Assembly: GCA_037367405.1 (NCBI GenBank)
Contig: JAZKJV010000389.1
Span: 992,001-1,056,000, forward strand
DNA length: 64,000 bases
Origin: Ottelia alismoides
Taxonomy: Eukaryota; Streptophyta; Magnoliopsida; Alismatales; Hydrocharitaceae
Direction: 5' to 3'
Position numbers and translations under genes: made by a program. Below, piece after piece: positions 23,688-34,394 of the stretch. Position 1 is the first letter of the stretch. Every line of letters begins with the position of its first letter. Below the pieces are notes generated by a model. The model was not told the DNA's origin. It ran no database searches and saw only the letters and a program-made list of their open reading frames with translations.

Positions 23688-24042
23688 ATGTTGGAATTTT
23701 CACCTATTTGTATCTATTTAGTGATTAGTCTGCTAGTTTCTTTGATCCCACTCGGTCTTCCTTTTCTATTTTTTTCAAATAGTTCGACCTATCCAGAAAA
23801 ATGGTCGGCCTACGAATGTGGTTTCGATCCCTTCGGTGATGCCAGAAGTCGTGTCGATATACGATTTTATCTGGTTTCCATTTTCTTTATTATCTTTGAT
23901 CTGGAAGTCACCTTTTTTTCCTTGGGCAGTATCTCTCAACAAGATTGATCTGTTTGGATTTTGGTCCATGATGGCCTTTTTATTGATTTTGACGATAGGA
24001 TTTCTCTATGAATGGAAAATGGGTGCTTTGGATTGGGAGTAA
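23688..24042 (+). pseudogene. nad3: nad3, mitochondrial NADH dehydrogenase subunit 3, nuclear copy
   Basis: The reading [19 protein letters not shown]... through [13 protein letters not shown] to the end [12 protein letters not shown] is mitochondrial complex I subunit 3, a three-helix membrane protein of about 118 residues. The copy is 355 bp against an expected 357. A 2-bp loss in the T-run at about 23910 breaks the frame between VTFF and WAVSLNKID. Substitutions such as SRVDIR for SRFDIR and EKWSAY for EKLSAY suggest nuclear drift. Codons that in plant mtDNA usually carry C at editing sites here carry T ([38 protein letters not shown]). Expression as a functional protein is very unlikely. 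Confidence 0.95.
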
Positions 24043-24085
24043 GCACGAGGTGGTTTCAAAGGGGAGAAGGACAAAGGAAAGAGCG

Positions 24086-24228
24086 ATGCCCACCTCCAAT
24101 CAATTGATTCGTCATGGTAGAGGAGAAAAACGGCGAACGGACCGTACTCGAGCTTTGAATCAATGCCCCCAGAAGCAAGGAGTATGCCCGCGTGTTCCGA
24201 CGAGAACACCGAAAAAACCTAGGTCCAC
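24086..24228 (+). pseudogene. rps12: rps12, mitochondrial ribosomal protein S12, 5' fragment
   Basis: It starts 43 bp after nad3 with [17 protein letters not shown] and [15 protein letters not shown], the N-terminus of plant mitochondrial S12. Similarity ends after TRTPKKP, near residue 45 of about 125, where the reading passes into flanking DNA. It keeps CCG in GVCPRV, the form I know as unedited; the edited protein has leucine there. This contrasts with the edited-looking nad3 beside it. Confidence 0.92.
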
Positions 24229-24497
24229 CCTCGAGCAGGCAGTGGAGGACCTAGAAATAACCTTGGTTTATACACCTTCTGAAAACATCCCTCAACGCAT
24301 GACAATATGTGACATCCCGATGCCAACATCCTCTAGTTCCTCTGCAGTGGGGGGTTTACATATGAGGAGGTCGAAGAGATATAGAACCAGCGTGCAAGGA
24401 AGACAAACTTAGAATGTACAACCATCTCGGATCATAAATGTCAGGTGGCGATAACGGCGGGTGTGGTTAGAATTTTGGGGCCTTCCAAGGTTTCTAA

Positions 24498-26186
24498 ATG
24501 AAGGTTCTAACTTTGAAAGTTAGGAGTCTGGCTGACCTAGAGAAACGGGGCTCGATTGGAGCTCTGTTAGTTGATCGGGGCTGTAATATGGCATTGTACT
24601 TTTGAAGATCTATTGGGACTAATTTGCTAACAGGTTTCAGAACACTAGATGCAGTTGGCACGGTAGGGGAAACGATTATTGCTTGGAAAAGTTCAATCTT
24701 TAGACTGGTTTCTGAGCTGAAGGGGAGACACGTTGTTACAGTTCATCTGGAGAATGTCGTGGACGGCGTGATGATGGTGTTCTCATGTGTCTACGGCCCC
24801 TGCGTGCAGGCTCTTTAGTCATATTTGTGGGCTGACCTCCAGAATGCTAGAAATGTTTTTGTGGGGGGCGCTTGGTTGGTTGGAGGTTATTTCAATGTCA
24901 CTTTGGTTTCGTTGGATCACCCTCGTTTGAGAGGAGGCAAGACCCTGGCTCGGTCAATTTGCTGACTTGATTAATGAATTGGAACTAGAGGTGATTGATG
25001 CTACAAACACTAGGTACACATGGAGAAATTCCGATTCTCGCTCCCATATTGACCATTTTCTAGCTTCCACAGAGCTTCTTAAGGTCTTTCCTCTTTCAGC
25101 TTCTACTTCTAAACCTTGTACTAGGTCTGATCACACGCCACTGGTTTGGGATTCTGAACATACCTCTACTGCTAGGGGTTTCTTCAGATTTGAACGTGCA
25201 TGGCTAAATACGGAGAATTTCAGCGATCTGGTTTAAAACCACTGGTCCTCTACCGTGGTTCAGGGATCATATGCATCTTGTTCGTCCCAGAAGCTAGTTT
25301 CTCTGTGTGTGCAACTTTGCTCTTTTAAGGAGGTTCGAGAGGTAGGACGTGCATGCCATGCGGAGGCAGAAGTAGAGGTATGCAGAAGAGACAAGTTGGA
25401 GGACACTAGAGAACTTTCAACTGAAGAATTAGAGCAACAACCCAAAGAGTTGTTTTGGCAGAAGATAAGAAGATGTTGCTGAGTGGAAACAGAGATCTCG
25501 TAATTCTTGGCTCAAAGAAGGTGATGCAAACACAACTTATTTTCATATAGTTGTCAGTGCGAGACATCGTCAAAACTTGATACGCTCTGTGGTGGTGAAT
25601 GATAGAAGGGTGGAGGGTGATCGGAGATGGGGCATACAATTACTGATCATTTTTTTAACTTCTCACGAAGAAATGAAACTCGGCCTTGGAGATGGTCTGG
25701 TCAAGGGGTCTCTCAGTTATATGTGGCGGTATGTAAATCACTTGATACATGACTTTACAACATAAAAGGTGAAGGTAGCAGTTTGGAATCTGAACCTGGT
25801 CCTGATGGTTTCCTGTTTTTCTTCTGTAAGTTCCGATCGATGGTGGGAAGTGAAGTGGTGGATGTTATGAAAGAGTTTGTTAGAGAAAATCAAGGCTTGA
25901 GAACTTAACAAAGCTCTCATTATCTTGCTACCAAAGAAGGGCTTAGAAAGCGTGGAAGATTTTGGGCCGATTGCACACTCTCAAATGTTGTTTACTTGAT
26001 TGTGGCCAAGGTCTTGGTAATTAGATTAAACATGGTTCTGGATCACCTCATTTCCCCACTCCAGTTGGCTTTTATTCCGGGAGACAGATTGCAGATAGTT
26101 TGTCTATGGCTACCGAGATTATATCAGACTGGAAGAGGCATAAATCGAAGGGTGTTCTTTGGAAGGTGGACTTTACTAAAGCTTAC
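24498..26186 (+). pseudogene. L1-A endonuclease and start of reverse transcriptase
   Basis: From ATG 24498 the reading MKVLTLKVRSLADLEKRGSI matches an L1 endonuclease start. It is followed by VFSCVYGPC (24780), a decayed GGDxNV block (VGGYFNVTL, 24882), YTWRNSDSRSHIDHFLAS (25017) and RSDHTPLVW (25125). Then come the linker [13 protein letters not shown] (25508) and RT motifs LVPDGFLFFF (25800), IAKVLVIRLN-like (25999) and the palm start KVDFTKAY (26165-26187). There the copia B insertion splits the codon run; the RT continues as DTVGWRF at 31365. Multiple stops. Confidence 0.85.
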
Positions 26187-26330
26187 TGTTAACGCATATA
26201 GTAGTAGTATCTGTACCTCTTCTCTATTTTATTTTTCATTGTATGCTTTATGTAATTTACCCATAGGCTACTCTCCTATATAAGAGAGCCTAGGGCTTAT
26301 GGAATAAACAACTGCTCATTTTTCCCAACA
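26187..26330 (+). repeat. 5' LTR of copia B
   Basis: A 144-bp LTR, TGTTAACGC...CCCAACA, with a TATA-like CTATATAAGAGAGCC near 26275. It is followed at once by TGGTATCAGAGC (26331-26342), the initiator-tRNA-Met primer binding site. Confidence 0.97.
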
Positions 26331-26342
26331 TGGTATCAGAGC
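26331..26342 (+). other. Primer binding site of copia B
   Basis: TGGTATCAGAGC is complementary to the 3' end of plant initiator tRNA-Met. It directly abuts the LTR, as in other Ty1/copia elements. Confidence 0.93.
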
Positions 26343-26390
26343 GACGGTCCTAGACCGGAGTTCTCGAAACCCTAACCCTACCCCACCACA

Positions 26391-26990
26391 CCCGCCGGCC
26401 TCTCTCTCTCTCTCTCTCTTCATCCGATCGGTGCCGCCCTCCCTTCTGTGCGCTCCTCCTCTCCGATCGGCGCCGCACATCCCATCTTCCGGTGTGCGCA
26501 TCTCCGGTGGCACATCCCTTCCGTGCCAGCGCGCATCTCCTGCCATCGCGTGCCTGCGCGTGATCGCGCGAGTGAGTGCGTGATCTGCGGGCTTCTCCCA
26601 TCGCCCTTCGCGTGCACTGCTGTGCGCAAGCGTGATCTGCGGGCTTCTCCCATCGCCCTGCGCGTAAACTGCTGTGCGCAAGGCTGTGCGCGTGAACTTC
26701 TGTGCGCGCGTGATCTCCCATTGGCTGCGCTGTGCGGCTGTGTCGTGCGCATCCAGTGCGCGTAAACCAGCCCAGTGCGCATTCAGTGCGCGTGCCCAGT
26801 GCGCATCCAGTGCGCATCCAGTGCGCCAGCGCGTGTAGCTCCTGTACGCGTGCACGTTTCCAAGTCCTAAAGCGCAGAAAACATCATCATGGGTTTAGTT
26901 GCTTGAGGTCTACACGTGCAACTAAACCCGTCAATGTCATTGTAGACGAAGATAATCACTGGTCAATAACTCCAGTCTTCAGTATCCAAG
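26391..26990 (+). other. copia B leader with GC-rich repeats
   Basis: This untranslated leader between primer site and gag has a (TC)n run at about 26401-26420 and a tandem duplication with 52-bp period (TGATCTGCGGGCTTCTCCCA at 26581 and 26633). It also has repeated CAGTGCGCATC words at about 26750-26830. The open frames on either strand across it are low complexity and not considered genes. Confidence 0.6.
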
Positions 26991-29900
26991 ATGTTAGAAA
27001 ACAAGTCAGATATCCCATCTATTGGCGCCTTTCGTGGTCCAACTCCTATAGTAAAGATGGATGGTACAAATATGAACTGTGGGCAATGCAGTTCATGAGC
27101 ACGATGAAGTCAACAGGCAAGAAACACATCCTTACTGAACCTGAGCTTGCTGAGAAGACTGGAGTCAATGCCTCTGGGAGGCTGATGATGCATAGGCCAA
27201 GGTTTGGCTATCTGGTACGTTGGCTATTGAAATTACCAATGACATCCTACATCAACCCTAGCCAAGGATATGTGGGATATTCTGGCGGGCAACATACTCT
27301 CAGGCGAAGAACGAGACGGAAGGATTCTGCAACTTCTGCATGATATATTCACAATAAAGCAGAATGGTCGCCCTTTACATTCTCTCTGTACATCACTGAG
27401 AGGGATGTTCGAGAAGCTCTATAGCTTCATGCCTCTTACAGCCACGCCAGAACAACAGAAGACATACAGGAACGCGACCATGGTGGGTGTGTTCCTGGCT
27501 GCACTCGATCCAGAGTATGAGGATGCACGATCACAGATTTTGGCTGACTCTACTATTCCTCCCATGGAGGAAGCTTTCCATAGATTGAGTCGGATCACAG
27601 TTCCTTCCACGGCTGCGAGTAAGAATTCTTCAGCCATGGCAGCCAACAGAGGTCGCGGATTCATCACCAGGGCCGTGGACGTGGACCTCGTGGAAGAGGT
27701 GGCCGCACTAGGCCAACATGTACCTACTGTCACCGAGTTGGACATAATGAAGACACATGCTACTCAAAGCATGGATTTCCTCCATCTGCACGAGCTGCTG
27801 AGCAGATAGAACCTCCATCTGATGCTACTTTGGATCAAGGGTTCGATGATCTAGTTGCCCGTCTGAGGGGCATTATTCCACCATCCGGTCCAGCAGCGAC
27901 TACCAAAAGTCATTCTGATGCCGCTGCTTCTGCCTCTGCGTCTACCAGTGCTTCAGGTAGTATACTCGCACTCAACAGTAGTAGGTTAGATACATTACCA
28001 TGGATTATGGATTCAGGCGCTACACATCACCTATGTGGCGACCAGAGTCTACTTACAGGATACACTCAGATCCCTCCAGGACGGACAATAGTAATTGCCA
28101 ATGGTACACATTCCCCCATCACTGGTCAAGGGGAAATTAGATTGACATCTTCTATGCAGCTCAAGAAATGTGCTACATGCACCTGATTTTTCAATGAATT
28201 TGTTGTCAATTAGTCAGATTACGAAGGATCTACATTGTCGGGCAATTTTTTATCCATCTTTTTTGATTTTCAGGACATCCATACGGGCAACGTGATTGGT
28301 CGTGGCTATGAGCAAGGAGGCCTCTACCGCCTGAATCAGACCCCATTTGCTGGAACCTCATCCTCTCCTGCTGGACAAGTATCTACTTTATTGTGGCATC
28401 TGCGCTTTGGTCATTTACCGCTTCAGAAGTTGCGTCAAGTGTTACCTTATGGTCTTCCTCACACACCTATTCATTGTGAGGCGTGTCAGTTGGGAAAGCA
28501 TCACAGGCCGTCCTTTCCCAGTCGTCCAGGTCGGAGTAGTACCTCCAAGTTTGAGTTATTTCATATTGATGTCTGGGGTCCGAGTCGTGTACCTGATCAT
28601 CAGGGACAGATTTTATATAGTATTTGTGGATGATTTTTCTAGAGTGTCATGGGTGTTTCTGATGAAAAATAAATCTGAAGCAGGAAATATCATTATCCAT
28701 TTTCTGAATGAAATACAAAATGTTTTCTCCACATCTGTGAAGTTTGTGAGAAGTGATAATGCTTTAGAACTGTGCACCAATGTTCTTGCCAATTATTAAC
28801 TCCTCAAAATGGATTGTTCATCAAACATCTTGTGCTCATACATCTCAATAGAATGGAATTGCTGAAAGGAAACACCGTCACCTTCTTGATGTCACAAGAT
28901 CACTCCTTATACAGAGTCATGTTCCCTACTCCTACTGGGGTGATGCAGTTCTCACTGCATGTTACCTAATTAATCGTATGCCTTCTTCTGTCTTGAATGA
29001 ACAGATTCCGTTTTCCATCATTCATCCTGGCAAGGATCTGTTTACTCTTACTCCTCGTGTGTTTGGGTCGGTTGCATTTGTCCATCAGTTGTCACCTGGT
29101 ACTGACAAGCTCTCTCCTAGGGCTGTCAAATGTGTTTTTGTTGGGTACTCCAGAACTCAAAAGGGGTACAAGTGCTTTGATCCTTTGCGTCGGCGGTATA
29201 TGATCAGTGCAGATGTTACATTTTTTGAAACTGTTATGTATTTTTCAGCCTCAGGAGACAAGCAACTACCACCTCTATCCATTGATGCCATATATATGAC
29301 ACCACCACCTCAGATGCCGTCACCAGCACCACCACCACAGATGCCGTCACCACCACCACCACCACCACCGCCACCACCACCATCTATATCACCGCTACCG
29401 TTCCATTATACCCGCAGGCCTCCTCGCGCTCATGGTCATGACTCATCTACTAGCTCTCCTATGGTATGTAATGAAAACATTACTGTTGATGGATCTGATG
29501 ACATTTCTGAGCAGGATGTGTTGCAGGTGCCAGATGAGACTACAACTGATTTAGATGTTCCCATTGCTCTACGCAAGTCGAAGAGGAGCTGTGTTACATA
29601 TCCATTATCAGCATCCGTGTCCTTTGACAGGCTATCTGGAGATTTCAGGTCATTTGTTGTGGCACTGTCAGCTGTAGATATTCCACGCAATCATCAAGAT
29701 GCTCTGCAGGATAGTAGATGGCAGCTAGCAATGGAGGAGGAAATGGCGGCACTTCAGTCCAGAGGAACTTGGAGTTTGGTTCCTATACCTCCAGATGTGA
29801 ACCCGGTGAGCTGTAAGTGGGTGTTTACAGTGAAGCACAATGCAGATGGCTCCATTGACAGGTACAAGGCGCATCTTGTTGCACGTGGCTTTACACAGAC

Positions 29901-31207
29901 ATACGGGGTGGATTATCTAGACACATTCTCGCCTGTGGCACGCCATTCCACTCTACGGATCTTGTTGTCAGTTGTTAAAGACCGGCCGCTCCATCAGCTG
30001 TACGTGAAGAATGCATTCCTATATAAAGATTTGCAGGAAGAAGTTTAGATGCAACAGCCACCTGGTTTTGCTGTTGAGGGGAGTGTTCCAAGGTATGCAG
30101 GTTACATAAGGCTATCTATGGCCTTAAGCAGAGCCCCAGAGCATGGTTTCAGAAGCTCTCAGATCTCTTCGGAAAACAAGGATACAAACGCTCCAATGCT
30201 GATCATTCCTTGTTTGTACAGAAGACTGCTAGAGGTATCATTGTGATTATGGTTTATGTTGATGACATCTTGATTACAGGAGATGATGAGTAGGGCATAA
30301 AGCAGGCGAAAGAAATGCTGGGTAGTGAATTTGTCACTAAGGATCTTGGTGTCCTTAGATATTTTCTGGGGCTTGAATTTGCTAGAAATTCATATGGGTT
30401 AGTAATGTCACAAAGGAAATATGTTACAGATCTGTTGAGTGAAACATGTATGCTTGGGTGTCGACCTGCTACGACACCAATGGATCCCAGCATGAAGCTT
30501 TATGAAGATGACACAGAGGAGGTGGACAGGAGAAGATACAGAGAACTGGTAGGCAAACTGTTGTATGTCACGATAACTAGACCAGATATATTATTTGCAG
30601 TGAGTCGTGTGAGCCAGTTCATGGAGCAACCACGCCAGGTGCATATGGATGCAATACATATGATTCTTAGATATCTCAAATCTTCTCCAGGTGCAGGTCT
30701 GCTATTCAAGAAAGGAAAGGGGATTTCTATCTCAGCATGTGCGGATGCAGACTATGCAGGATGTCCCAAGGACAGGAAGTCCACCTCAGGGTATGCCGTC
30801 TATGTTGGAGATGCCCTAGTCTCATGGAGAAGCAAGAAACAGACGGTGGTAGCTAGATCTAGTGTTGAATCCGAATATAGGGCTATGGCCCAGGCTACTG
30901 CAGAATGATGTGGGTGAAAGCTGTGCTTACAGACCTATGTTTAGATGTACCACTTCCTATGAACTTGGAATGTGATAATCATGCTGCCTTGTTCATTGCA
31001 AACAACCCAGCATTTCATGAGCGGACCAAGCACATTGAGGTTGACTGTCACTTCATACGTGACATGATTCAGAAGGGGTTCATTGCTACGTCTCATGTTA
31101 CCTCAGAGAATCAGACTGCGGATATATTCACCAAAGCACTGCTACGAGGCCCATTCCAGAAGTGTGCGTCCAAGCTGAGCATGATTGATATCTATGCTCC
31201 ATCTTGA
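26991..31207 (+). pseudogene. copia B gag-pol, recently inactivated
   Basis: The gag starts at ATG 26991 (MLENKSDIPS ... IVKMDGTN). A 1-bp loss just after KMDGTN shifts the frame. CCHC knuckle CTYCHRVGHNEDTCYS lies at about 27718-27765. The protease motif WIMDSGATHH is at 28001, the integrase zinc part CEACQLGKHH at 28478, and the catalytic block GIAERKHRHLL at 28857. A proline-rich linker ((CCA)n, 29300-29395) follows. The RT spans 29700-30300 ([25 protein letters not shown] at 30258) and RNase H 30540-31200 (DADYAGCPKDRKS). Stops at 28854 (CAA-TAG-AAT), 30046 and 30291 plus several frameshifts disable it. Two of these stops look like CAG to TAG. Confidence 0.9.
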
Positions 31208-31214
31208 GGGGGAG

Positions 31215-31359
31215 TGTTAACGCATATAGTAGTAGTATCTGTACCTCTTCTCTATTTTATTTTTTATTGTATGCTTTATGTAATTTACCCATAGGCTACT
31301 CTTCTATATAAGAGAGCCTAGGGCTTATGGAATAAACAACTTGCTCATTTTTCCTAACA
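31215..31359 (+). repeat. 3' LTR of copia B
   Basis: A 145-bp LTR preceded by the polypurine tract GAGGGGGAG (31206-31214). It differs from the 5' LTR at three positions, all C in the 5' copy and T in the 3' copy, plus one extra T. It is followed by the CTTAC target duplication. Confidence 0.97.
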
Positions 31360-31705
31360 CTTACGACACGGTGGGCTGGCGTTTTTCTCTGGATGGCAAT
31401 GTCTTGACGGAGTTTCCGAGATATTTGAATCTCCTGGATGAAACGTTGTGTCACCACGACCTCCTAATCGATGCTAGTCAACGGTCGTCCTGAGGGCGAC
31501 TTCTTCCAATTGCAGCGGGTTTTAGGCAGGGACACCCCCATGCTTTTTGTGATTGCTGCCGACGTCTTGTCTTGCATGGTTGAACAAGTGCTGACTAATA
31601 ATCTCACATCGGGTTACACCTTCGAAGTTATTTCCATTCCTCTTTTGCAATATGCAGATGCCACCATCTTCTTTATCGAGGGAGGAAATAGGGAGCTAGA
31701 GCTTT
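31360..31705 (+). pseudogene. L1-A reverse transcriptase palm segment
   Basis: The reading resumes the L1-A RT after copia B: DTVGWRFSLDG, then a GRPEGDFFQLQRVL block (normally G-R-P-x-G-x-F-x-x-x-R-G-L-R-Q-G), VIAADVLSCMVEQ, and LLQYADATIFFIEGG. The catalytic YADD is YADA, a lethal change. It is interrupted at 31706 by the hAT-like element. Confidence 0.8.
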
Positions 31706-32866
31706 CAGTGTTCAGAAAGTCAGCCCAGGTGGCCGCATATGCGGCCACAGACCCAGTAGCGCACCGCATAAGACATATGTGTTGGTTATGCGGTCTAGGC
31801 GCATACTCTGTTCGAGTAAACCACATATGCGATCACATATGTAGCAGGGCTTATTGAGGTGTTGTAGCGTTTATCCCAACCGTATCGACCCGATAACCCT
31901 AATTTACCCACCCGATAACCCCAACCATATCCACCCTCCCCCACTCGACACTTCGAAGCCCCATCAGAAGCGCTAGCCCACCCTCTACGCTACGAAGCCA
32001 AGCCCTAACATATGCTTCTCCGCCTCCGCTTCCGGTGTGCGCCACCAACAGGTGCTTCTCCGCCTCCCGGTGTGCTCCGCCAACTAGTACTCCCTCGACT
32101 CCAGTGCGCTCCTCCGCTAACAAGGGCTCCTCCGCCTCTGCCTTGGTGTGCTCCTCGTTAGCAAGTAGGTTTTTTTACAGAAAGACAATGCTACATGGTA
32201 AAAATGTATGGATATTATATTTTGATTTAATACGATTCAAGTACTTTTTGAACCCAGGATGGACTATGGTTTAATATACTGATTCAAGTACTTTCTAGTG
32301 CGAGATTGATCTGATTTCAACTATATTGATCTGATTTCAAATAAGTTTGTTTCATTTACTGCTACTGTTATTTATTTTCTGGGATCATCACCTCAACTTC
32401 TACTGCCCGCCACTTAGTGCTTATGTTTGGTCTCTTTAGGAAATTCAGACCCATGCTAATGATGCGTTATAGCGTAAGAGCATCCATGACAATTAGTTCG
32501 TTTTCCATTTAGGGATGCATCAAGTGGTTATAGTCCTTTGTTTCCAGTTTTATTGGGTCTAAACAAATCACAAAAAATCTGCAACAATTTATTCACCGTC
32601 ACTTTTAATATGCCATTTCCCCCTATTTAGTTGGTTGAAATCACATTGTACAAAAAGTCTTCACTTCATATTTCTTCCATGTTATATTTTTTTGAAACAT
32701 AAATATCTAATGTTTGAATTTGTTATTATATTTTTAATTATTTTTATATTAAAATAATAGAAACTGCATAATCCGCATATACTTCCGCATATACTTCTGT
32801 CTGCCCTCTTACTCGCTTCAGACTGCCTGACCGAACGAATACAGCATACCGACTTTTTGAACCTTG
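31706..32866. mobile_element. Non-autonomous hAT-like element
   Basis: The ends are CAGTGTTCAGAAAGTC (31706-31721) and, inverted, CAAGGTTCAAAAAGTC (complement of 32851-32866), similar to hAT termini. Subterminal GCATATGCGG-like words occur near both ends. The 8-bp flanks AGAGCTTT and ATCCCTTT match at five positions only, and about 20 residues of the L1 RT are missing across the junction, so the insertion is old or came with a deletion. No transposase frame is present. Confidence 0.6.
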
Positions 32867-34320
32867 ATCCCTTTTGGTCTTTCTAACCAAGATACATATG
32901 AGTATTGTGATGAGTTACGCACGTATTGTGGATCTCTCCCGATTCGCTACCTGGGTCTTCCTTTAACAACCAGTAGATTAAAGATGTCCGATTGGTTTCC
33001 TATCATTGAGAAGATGGAAAGGAAGTTATCTGATTGGAAGGTGGATATTCTATCCCGCGGAGGCCATATGATTATGATACAGGCCATCCTGTCTGCTATT
33101 CCCGTATCCTTTGTGTCGACTCTACTTCTCCCCATGGGTATCAGGCGTTGACTAGAGCTAATCATGCAGCGATTCTTTAGGGTAAGAGTGATCAAGACAG
33201 TTCAGGTATACATCTCGTCGATTAGGAGACTGTTACTTTGCCAAAGATGGACGACGAGCTTGGAATCCCATGCTTGGAAACCATGAATGAGGCTCTTCTT
33301 TTTAAATGGGTTAGTGGGATTTGGGGAAGAGGTGAAGACCCGTGTTGTCGTCTTATTCCATAGTATCTATAGCATTGGAGTTCAGGACGGTTTGCCCCAG
33401 CACCTGCGCTTTCACCCTTCAGCTTTTTGGGAAGGGATCAACTTGGTGATGTCTCGTTTTTAGAGCTCTTTCGTTTGGTGCTTGGTGATGGTAAATCTTT
33501 TGCATTCTGGACCGACAACCGGTCGGGTGATGGTTCCTTGTCTTCTAGATTTCCCCGTCCTTTTGCTTTGGCTGCTAAGCGTTGTGCAAGAGTGTTGGAT
33601 TGTTGGGTAGATGGCAACTGGATGCCTTCGTTCTTGACAGATTTCTCTGACCAACGTTTGGAGAGTTTCTTTTCCACCTAGAATCCCTCAGACAGATCGA
33701 TCATCCAACAGATGGGTGAGACCACTGGGTGTGGATGGATAACACCTTCTTTGTAAAGCGAGCCTACAAAACTATTACCAAACCACCACCGCCGAGGACA
33801 AACGCTTAGGTTCGTGACTATAACTTTATCTGAAGCTTAACTGCAGAATAGAATTGGTTTCTTTATGTGGATGTTGTGCAGAAGACGCCTTATGACAATG
33901 GGCCACTGTGCAAGACTGTTCACAGATGTCTCTAATAGATGTCCCCTTTGTGAATCTCATATTGAGACAATGGAATATCTTTTCTTCCACTATGGGAAGA
34001 CGTCAAATATTTGTCACGGATTGATTCTAACTAGACAAATCTATAGAACTTAGACTTCTTTTGGGATTTGTTGTTTCAGGGACGTCATCACCCTAGGGAG
34101 GAGCTACTACGACATGCCTCAACTTTATGTGCAAATTAGCTAGTTAGAAATGGTGCGCTCTTTTCTTTACAACATTTTTACTGTGAGAAATGTAATTTCC
34201 ATTATAGGACTCTTCTTGAGTCTTGGCTTCTGTAAGTCTTCTTGCAACCTTTCTTCTTTTTCTAATATATTTGGGGTGGACACCATAGCGTGCTTCCCCC
34301 TCTTTAACTCAAAAATAATA
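32867..34320 (+). pseudogene. L1-A reverse transcriptase C-terminal part and 3' end
   Basis: L1 resumes with DPFGLSNQDTYEYCDELRTYCGSLPIRYLGLPLTTSR, then ILSRGGHMIMIQAILSAIPV (33040), KSFAFWTDNRSGDGSLSSRF (33495) and a zf-RVT tail (NRCPLCESHIETMEYLFFHY, 33928). The 3' UTR ends GGGGTGGACACCATAGCGTGC...AACTCAAAAATAATAATAA. The related L1-C end (52480-52525) has the same GGGGTGGGCACC...GAGTCAAAAAA form, supporting the 3' border. Confidence 0.82.
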
Positions 34321-34394
34321 ATAAATTGATCACAAACAATTTTCTTAAATTAATTCACAAAAAAATAAATTTTAGAATGCCCTACTTAAATTAA

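Larger units (their letters stand above)
23165..24235 (+). other. Nuclear insert of mitochondrial DNA (NUMT) carrying nad3-rps12
   Basis: About 1.07 kb of plant mitochondrial sequence sits inside L1-A. It contains a leader of about 520 bp (with a GCCCCGCA...TGCGGGGC stem, 23581-23634), nad3, a 43-bp spacer and the start of rps12. nad3 and rps12 are neighbours in most plant mitochondrial genomes. L1 coding resumes on the right. Borders are estimated from where L1-like and mitochondrial-like readings change. No target duplication is evident, as expected for end-joining capture of organelle DNA. Confidence 0.88.
26187..31359 (+). mobile_element. Complete Ty1/copia retrotransposon (copia B)
   Basis: Two short LTRs (26187-26330 and 31215-31359) start TGTTAACGC and end AACA. 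They flank a tRNA-Met-type primer site, a gag-pol region and a polypurine tract. The 5-bp target duplication CTTAC lies at 26182-26186 and 31360-31364. Removing the element and one CTTAC rejoins the host L1 reading KAYDTVGW in frame, which proves the borders. The LTRs differ by three C/T transitions and one 1-bp indel, so insertion is fairly recent. Confidence 0.97.
21541..34320 (+). mobile_element. L1-type LINE (L1-A) with three nested insertions
   Basis: Segments of one sense-strand L1 can be read in order: a GC-rich leader and presumed ORF1 (about 21541-23165), endonuclease and RT start (about 24236-26186), RT palm (31360-31705), RT end and zinc-binding tail (32867-34180), and a 3' UTR ending in AACTCAAAAATAATAATAA near 34320. 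Subtracting the mitochondrial insert, copia B and the hAT element leaves about 5.4 kb, right for a plant L1. The left border is approximate and no target duplication was found. Stops are frequent and the RT motif is YADA instead of YADD (about 31650), so it is inactive. Confidence 0.8.

Noticed and set aside
23688..24042. Functional nuclear-transferred nad3
   Set aside because: A 2-bp deletion breaks the frame, there is no targeting peptide, and the copy sits inside an L1 in an intron.
26316..26855. Long minus-strand frames rich in His, Arg and Ala
   Set aside because: They are complements of the GC-rich repetitive copia B leader; no domain or transcript signal supports them.
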